From Tissierellia bacterium (GTDB taxonomy: Bacteria > Bacillota > Clostridia > Tissierellales > Tepidimicrobiaceae): a stretch of 40,361 nt of DNA. This document shows positions 35,782 to 40,361 of the stretch, in pieces. Location: the NCBI GenBank assembly GCA_012728075.1, contig JAAYFV010000019.1, positions 1-40,361 on the forward strand, written 5' to 3'. Position 1 is the first letter of the stretch, and each line of letters opens with the position of its first letter. Position numbers and translations under genes: made by a program. Under the pieces are notes generated by a model. That model saw only the letters and a program-made list of their open reading frames with translations. It was not told the DNA's origin and ran no database searches.

Positions 35782-36897
35782 TTAACCAAGGACCTCCATA
35801 AGAACCATAGCATAGTCATCCTCTTGTTCTCCCCATTTGTATTTTTCCACTTCCCTGATTATTCTATCTAATAACTGAGTTTCTCCCATTTTTATAACAT
35901 CTATTACCCTCTCTACTCCAAACTCATCTCCATCTATGTTTTTTACCTCTGTTATACCATCAGTGTAGAATAAAATCTTATCTCCTTTATTTAATAAAAT
36001 ATCATTTTCATCATAATATATTTCATTTAGTATTAAAGATATGGGAAACCCCTTTGTCTTAAGCAATGTAACTTGATCGGTATTAAATCTGATAGGAATG
36101 CAATTGTGACCTGCATTAGAATATTTTAATTGTTTATTCTTGATATTATATATTCCATAAAATATAGTAAAATATTTGTCTGCACCTAGATTTAAAGCTA
36201 CAAACCTTTTGTGTAGTTCTGTTAAAGTAGCTGATGGACTCAAAATATCATCTTTTATAGATCTCATGGTTTGCCTTACGAACATGGTCATCATAGATGC
36301 GGTAACTCCATGACCAACCACATCACATATATATATTCCTATGTTTTCATCATCTATAAAATATATATCAAACATATCTCCACTTAACATTTCACATGGT
36401 TTATAGAGATGATCTATCTTTAAGGTGCTATATATACCTTTTTTAGGCAATATCTTTCGCTGGAGTCTTTTAGCAAATAATAAATCCTTACTCATTTTCT
36501 TGTTTTTTTCTATAAGCTCTAACTCCAATTTCCTTTCCCTAGTTACATCTCTAAATACCTCTACAGCAGCTATAGCATCTCCATTACCATCTAATATTGG
36601 AGAACTTTTAACCGAAAAATATCTTCCATTAATAATCTCTTCTTTTTGAATAGTCTCCTTAGTTTCCATACTCCTTCTAGAAATGCAAAATCCACAGGGT
36701 TCATCTTTGCCATAGGCTTTATAACATTTCATCCCTATTATATCTTCCCCCAAAGATTCTTTCATAGCTTTATTTGCATATAATATATTTCCATCATAAT
36801 CAACTACCCTAACCCAATCTGCCATACTTTCCAATACATGATAATTTAACAAAGTATATTCATTTATCTTTGCTTCTAAATATTCTCTTCCTATCAT
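35782..36897 (-). CDS. PAS-domain PP2C-type (SpoIIE/RsbU-like) serine phosphatase
   Basis: This 371-residue cytoplasmic protein has an N-terminal PAS sensor (about 15-120), a short coiled coil (about 121-150) and a SpoIIE/RsbU-type PP2C domain. Metal ligands: D174 (SGDMFD), D192 (CDVVGHG), D313 (YTDG) and D360/D361 (EDDYAM). Such proteins usually dephosphorylate anti-anti-sigma factors in response to a signal. The PAS carries C58 and C68-G-F-C71, a Cys cluster that may bind a metal or respond to redox. No antisigma partner gene is adjacent. The ATG follows AGGTG. Confidence 0.88.
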   Translation of the reverse strand: MIGREYLEAKINEYTLLNYHVLESMADWVRVVDYDGNILYANKAMKESLGEDIIGMKCYKAYGKDEPCGFCISRRSMETKETIQKEEIINGRYFSVKSSPILDGNGDAIAAVEVFRDVTRERKLELELIEKNKKMSKDLLFAKRLQRKILPKKGIYSTLKIDHLYKPCEMLSGDMFDIYFIDDENIGIYICDVVGHGVTASMMTMFVRQTMRSIKDDILSPSATLTELHKRFVALNLGADKYFTIFYGIYNIKNKQLKYSNAGHNCIPIRFNTDQVTLLKTKGFPISLILNEIYYDENDILLNKGDKILFYTDGITEVKNIDGDEFGVERVIDVIKMGETQLLDRIIREVEKYKWGEQEDDYAMVLMEVLG

Positions 36898-36933
36898 AAA
36901 ATCACCTGATAATAATATTAGATACTCGACTTA

Positions 36934-36962
36934 ATAATACCATACTAATTTTTAAAACACAA
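36934..36962 (-). promoter_or_regulatory. Promoter of the PAS-phosphatase gene
   Basis: On the minus strand TTGTGT (36962-36957), 17 bases, then TATTAT (36939-36934) preceded by TGG (extended -10) lie 37 bases before the ATG. Confidence 0.6.
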
Positions 36963-37174
36963 AGTTTTTATTATTGACATAATATACATATGTTCTGCTT
37001 TTTTTACCATAATCCTGCCTTTATCTGATGTTTTCTCATGGTTTTTTTTAGCTTTTAATTTTATAAAATATATTTTTTATTATTAAAAATTTCTATACCA
37101 TTGGAGTTTTCTATAGATTTTTTGAAAAAACATAGATAAATATAGGCTATTAGCTTCAAAACTACCTTTTAATA

Positions 37175-37203
37175 TTAACATTAATCTAAATATGTAGTAT
37201 TAT
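37175..37203 (+). promoter_or_regulatory. Sigma-A promoter of the MCP-like gene
   Basis: TTAACA (37175-37180), exactly 17 bases, then TATTAT (37198-37203), each 5/6 to consensus, lie 37 bases before the GTG start. I searched for the sigma-D (flagellar) pattern TAAA-N15-GCCGATAA expected for chemotaxis genes and did not find it. Confidence 0.68.
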
Positions 37204-37239
37204 ATATATGTTATATTAATTTGGTAAAGGGGGATTATT

Positions 37240-38532
37240 GTGTCTAAAAATAATACTAAAAAGAAAGGGTTTAATAAAATTAAATCTAAATTCCTAATCA
37301 TAACTTTCATAATAGTTTTTTTAAGTATCATTATATCTAACTTTATATTCAAAACTATAGAAATAGATTTAAAATTAAGCCCACAATTTGCTATATTGGT
37401 TTCAGCTATTGTCAATACAGTAATAATTGGTGTGATTTTATATATAGTATTTAATACGCTAGTTGTTAAATCCTTAAATAAATTACATATGGATATAGAT
37501 AGAATAGCCAAAGGAGATTATTCTAAAATCAAGGAGATAAAAGAGGCTAAAAACTTAACAAATATTAATGATTCCTTAAATGCTATAGTAAAAAATAGTA
37601 TAAAGATGTCTGAAGGAATCAAACAGCATTCAGACGTTTTAGCCAACAATACTAGAAATTTATCTCAAGTTATAGAAGATACTACTACCTCTGTTGAGAA
37701 TATTGCTATAAGCGTCAATGAGATAGCTAAAGGCTCTGAGGATACTTCTAAAAATATAACAGAATTAAGTGAAGCCATATCCAATCTAAATGATCTATCT
37801 CAAGATACAGAAAACTATGCAGAACAAGCTACAGAACTATCCCTATATATGGCAAAATCTGCTGATCAAGGAACTAAAGATGTGGACAAAATTATCCATA
37901 TGGTAAATCAAATAGAAAACTATACAAAAGATACTTCTGGTATAATAGAGGAATTAAATAGTCAAATAAAGAATATAGACAATATAGTACTTATAATTAA
38001 TGAAATTGCAGAACAGACTAATTTGTTGGCTCTAAATGCTGCTATTGAAGCTGCAAGAGCTGGGGATGCAGGTAGGGGATTTGCAGTAGTTGCTGAGGAA
38101 ATTAGAAAACTTGCCGATGCTACCCATACCTACTCACAGGAAATATCATCTATCACATCAAATGTTACCAATAGTAGTAATAAAGCCGTTTCTAGTATAG
38201 ATGAAGTAAGTAAAGTGGTCCATGAAAGTGTAAGCATGGCTACTTCAACAAAGCAATCCTTTGATGATCTATTAATGTATATAGATCAAATCAATGTATC
38301 TATAATAGAAATTACAGACGCTGCAAAGGATGTACGAAACAATAGTGAATATATTTTAGAGAGGGCATCTGAAATATCTGCCATATCAGAAGAAACAACA
38401 GCAGCTTCTGAAACTAGTGCTGCTGCTGTAGAAAATAACTTAGCTTCTATGGAAGAAATAACTGCTTCTATAGAAGATCTATCTCATATAGCAGTTGAAC
38501 TTAAAAAGATAGTTGAGAATATGAATATCTAG
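37240..38532 (+). CDS. Methyl-accepting chemotaxis-like protein without a sensory domain
   Basis: This 430-residue protein has two TM helices (about 18-38 and 50-74) joined by only about 11 residues, so it lacks the usual outside ligand-binding domain. A HAMP-like region (about 75-115) leads to a long coiled-coil signalling domain whose tip is the highly conserved [20 protein letters not shown]...[17 protein letters not shown] (254-293), the CheA/CheW contact. The start is GTG, 7 bases after AAAGGGGG. It may sense membrane state or work with another protein. No che or flagellar gene is nearby. Its TAG stop overlaps that of the convergent pduO-type gene. Confidence 0.93.
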   Translation: MSKNNTKKKGFNKIKSKFLIITFIIVFLSIIISNFIFKTIEIDLKLSPQFAILVSAIVNTVIIGVILYIVFNTLVVKSLNKLHMDIDRIAKGDYSKIKEIKEAKNLTNINDSLNAIVKNSIKMSEGIKQHSDVLANNTRNLSQVIEDTTTSVENIAISVNEIAKGSEDTSKNITELSEAISNLNDLSQDTENYAEQATELSLYMAKSADQGTKDVDKIIHMVNQIENYTKDTSGIIEELNSQIKNIDNIVLIINEIAEQTNLLALNAAIEAARAGDAGRGFAVVAEEIRKLADATHTYSQEISSITSNVTNSSNKAVSSIDEVSKVVHESVSMATSTKQSFDDLLMYIDQINVSIIEITDAAKDVRNNSEYILERASEISAISEETTAASETSAAAVENNLASMEEITASIEDLSHIAVELKKIVENMNI

Positions 38533-39059
38533 TCTTCATACTTTACAGCTATTTCTTCTTCTTCCAAATATCTTGCTAAAGCATATATTAAATCAGATAG
38601 TCGATTTATATACTTGATTACTAAGGGGTCCACTAGGGAGTGGCCCTCTAAGGTAATTATTCTCCTCTCTGCCCTTCTACATACAGTCCTACAAACATGA
38701 AGATATCCAGAACTTTTCCCTGAACCAGGTATTATAAAGCCCGTTGGTTCTTTAAGCCTAGCCATATATTTATCAATATTGTCTTCTAAATATTTGATAT
38801 CCCTTTCTTTTATTCTATATTTTACTTTAGTCTGATCCTCTGTAGCCAAATTGCTAGCTACTGTAAAAAGCTTATTTTGAACTTCTTGAATAATATTATA
38901 TATCTCTTCATCACCTATATAATTTTTAGCCAATCCTAAAAAAGATACCAATTCATCAATAGTACCATAACTTTCCACTCTTATATCATCCTTAGAAACC
39001 CTTTTGTTATCAAATAAGCTAGTAGTACCCTTGTCCCCAGTTTTTGTATATATTCTCAT
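38529..39059 (-). CDS. pduO: PduO-type ATP:cob(I)alamin adenosyltransferase
   Basis: This 176-residue enzyme makes adenosylcobalamin, the cofactor of the mutase encoded at the other end of the window. Family motifs: [13 protein letters not shown] (4-16), [13 protein letters not shown] (30-42), [10 protein letters not shown] (124-133) and [15 protein letters not shown] (150-164). I start it at the ATG at 39059, preceded by AGAGGTGG; a GTG nine bases upstream overlaps the ribosome site. It follows the rRNA methyltransferase gene by about 60 bases. Its last bases overlap the convergent MCP gene by four. Confidence 0.95.
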   Translation of the reverse strand: MRIYTKTGDKGTTSLFDNKRVSKDDIRVESYGTIDELVSFLGLAKNYIGDEEIYNIIQEVQNKLFTVASNLATEDQTKVKYRIKERDIKYLEDNIDKYMARLKEPTGFIIPGSGKSSGYLHVCRTVCRRAERRIITLEGHSLVDPLVIKYINRLSDLIYALARYLEEEEIAVKYED

Positions 39060-39118
39060 ATAATCCACCTCTTTTATTATAGTTATTAGAAATATACCCT
39101 AATATATCCTTTTATCTA

Positions 39119-40255
39119 CTATTTTTTAGGAGGTTTAGGTCCATAGTACTGATAATAGTCTACTTTAATCCTTCCATTATATAATTTTCTCCTTCTACTA
39201 GCTGGTTTACCATATAATTTCTCAAAATCCTCATTAGAAGTTAATACATATATGGAGAAGGTATCTAGGTTCCTAAACTTATTTCCTATGTCTATGTATA
39301 GTTTTTCTACCTCCTTTTTTTCCCCAATCCTTTCTCCATAAGGAGGATTAGTTATAATAACTCCATATTCTTCCTCTATTTTTAAATCCCTCACATCCTG
39401 TCTAATAAAATTTATATCTTCTTCTAATCCTATAACTTCAGCATTCTTCTTAGCTGTCTTTATGGCCTTTTCATCTATATCGGAAGCTATTATATTCAAT
39501 CTTTCATCTAATAACATTAGATCCCAAGCTTCTCTTCTTGCATCCTGCCAATACCTTTTATCCACCCTAGGCCATCCTTCTGATGCAAAATTTCTATTAA
39601 GCCCTGGAGCAATATTTTTGCCTATCATAGCCGCCTCAATAGGAATAGTACCTGAACCACAAAAAGGATCTATTAAAAGTCTATTCTTATTCCAATAACT
39701 CAATTGAACCAATGCAGCAGCTAAAGTTTCCTTTAACGGTGCTTCTACACTATCAACCCTATATCCCCTTTTGTGTAGCCCATCTCCTGATGTATCTATA
39801 GTAAGAGTTGCCACATCTTTTAAAAGGGATACTTCAATGGTAAATCTAGCCCCAGTTTCTTCAAACCAGTCCCTAGGGTATTTAGTCTTCAACTTTTCTA
39901 CTACAGCCTTTTTAACTATAGCTTGACAATCAGATATGCTAAACAATTGAGAGTTTACGGATTTCCCTTCTACAATAAATTCCCCATCTTCTGTAATCCA
40001 TTCATCCCAAGGGAGAGCCTTAGTCCTTTCAAATAGTTCATCAAAGGTAGTTGCCTTAAATTCCCCCATTTTCAATAATACCCTATCAGCAGATCTTAAC
40101 CATAGATTAACCCTTGGAATATCCTTTTCTGTAGCTTTAAAAGTTATCTTTCCATTTTCTACTTTTAAATCTTCGTAACCTAAGCTCAACAATTCTCTTT
40201 TTACCACAGCTTCCAATCCAAAGGTAGAAGTTGCTATTAACTCTATCTCTTCCAT
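39119..40255 (-). CDS. THUMP-domain class I RNA methyltransferase (RlmL/YpsC-like)
   Basis: This 378-residue protein methylates guanine N2 in 23S rRNA in its relatives (RlmL, position 2445 in E. coli). A ferredoxin-like/THUMP N-terminus (about 1-155, ELIATSTFGLEAVVKREL) is followed by the methyltransferase with the SAM loop DPFCGSGT (196-203) and catalytic NPPYGER (303-309). The start is uncertain: the ATG at 40255 gives the family's usual beginning but has its AAGGA 12 bases away; the ATG at 40267 is right next to AAAGGA. The exact target base is inferred from family. Confidence 0.92.
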   Translation of the reverse strand: MEEIELIATSTFGLEAVVKRELLSLGYEDLKVENGKITFKATEKDIPRVNLWLRSADRVLLKMGEFKATTFDELFERTKALPWDEWITEDGEFIVEGKSVNSQLFSISDCQAIVKKAVVEKLKTKYPRDWFEETGARFTIEVSLLKDVATLTIDTSGDGLHKRGYRVDSVEAPLKETLAAALVQLSYWNKNRLLIDPFCGSGTIPIEAAMIGKNIAPGLNRNFASEGWPRVDKRYWQDARREAWDLMLLDERLNIIASDIDEKAIKTAKKNAEVIGLEEDINFIRQDVRDLKIEEEYGVIITNPPYGERIGEKKEVEKLYIDIGNKFRNLDTFSIYVLTSNEDFEKLYGKPASRRRKLYNGRIKVDYYQYYGPKPPKK

Positions 40256-40361
40256 TTTAACTATCATTCCTTTCTATATTTAATAAATCCTAAAGCTTAT
40301 CAATTATATAAATATCTATCAGTACCCACAGTACTCAATCTATTCATCAAACTATATTATA

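Larger units (their letters stand above)
36898..37239. other. 342-base divergent intergenic region between the PAS-phosphatase and MCP genes
   Basis: It is extremely AT-rich and holds one promoter for each flanking gene (listed separately). Around 37117-37132 a small palindrome of six T, G, six A occurs, flanked by CTATA/CATAG. I found no small ORF with a good ribosome site and no RNA gene. Confidence 0.6.

Noticed and set aside
37133-37239. Sigma-D (flagellar) promoter for the MCP gene
   Set aside because: TAAA tetramers occur but no GCCGATAA-like -10 lies 15 bases downstream; the TTAACA-17-TATTAT sigma-A pattern is better.
37200-37511. Minus-strand open frame of about 103 codons over the start of the MCP gene
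   Set aside because: It lies antisense to the TM region of the chemoreceptor; hydrophobic composition is a mirror effect and there is no ribosome site.
40256-40361. Sigma-H-like AGGATTT and GGAAT before the rRNA methyltransferase
   Set aside because: The -10-like part would coincide with the ribosome site and start codon, so transcription would begin inside the gene.
1-40361. CRISPR arrays, insertion sequences, phage genes
   Set aside because: No regularly spaced repeats, transposase, integrase or att-like duplications were found; base composition and codon use look uniform.

Overview
The window comes from a low-GC, endospore-forming anaerobe of the Clostridia/Tissierellia type. The base composition is strongly AT-rich. 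The Bacillus-like sporulation block spoVG-glmU-prs-pth-mfd-spoVT-mazG-rqcP-yabP-yabQ-divIC-yabR-spoIIE-yabS-yabT-tilS-hpt-ftsH is almost completely conserved, and the energy genes (Na+-pumping decarboxylase, crotonase/3-hydroxyacyl-CoA dehydrogenase) are anaerobic. I see no mobile element, CRISPR array, tRNA or rRNA. The genus assignment is inference only.

Layout. (1) 1-7027, minus strand: an eight-gene operon for succinyl-CoA <-> propionyl-CoA. It runs methylmalonyl-CoA mutase large subunit, B12 subunit, MeaB GTPase, epimerase, then the Na+-translocating methylmalonyl-CoA decarboxylase subunits alpha, delta, biotin carrier and beta (beta cut by the left edge). It has its own promoter with TTGCAA repeats 42 bp apart. 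(2) 7221-29732, minus strand: a roughly 22-kb co-directional housekeeping and sporulation block. (3) 30055-31455, plus strand: murC, divergent from spoVG. (4) 31465-36897, minus strand: an LCP cell-wall ligase, an hbd/crt pair with a candidate Rex operator, pgi, and a PAS-PP2C phosphatase. (5) 37240-38532, plus strand: a short two-TM chemoreceptor-like protein with no sensory domain. (6) 38529-40255, minus strand: a PduO-type cobalamin adenosyltransferase and a THUMP rRNA methyltransferase.

How the genes work together. The PduO enzyme can make the adenosylcobalamin used by the mutase, MeaB protects and loads the mutase, and the decarboxylase turns the decarboxylation energy into a Na+ gradient. 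The central block joins translation quality control (Pth, RqcP, TilS), repair (Mfd), nucleotide and wall precursor supply (Prs, GlmU, MurC, Hpt) and sporulation control (SpoVG, SpoVT, SpoIIE, YabP/YabQ).

The most interesting signals are regulatory. Two sigma-H-like promoters share identical geometry (spoVG and the HU gene), spoIIE has a 21-bp-spacer promoter with Spo0A-like boxes, a Rex-like box lies before crt-hbd, helically phased TTGCAA repeats overlap the mutase promoter, and a structured repeat-like element sits inside the mutase operon. I did not find a clearly novel multigene system; most of the window is well-known core biology.
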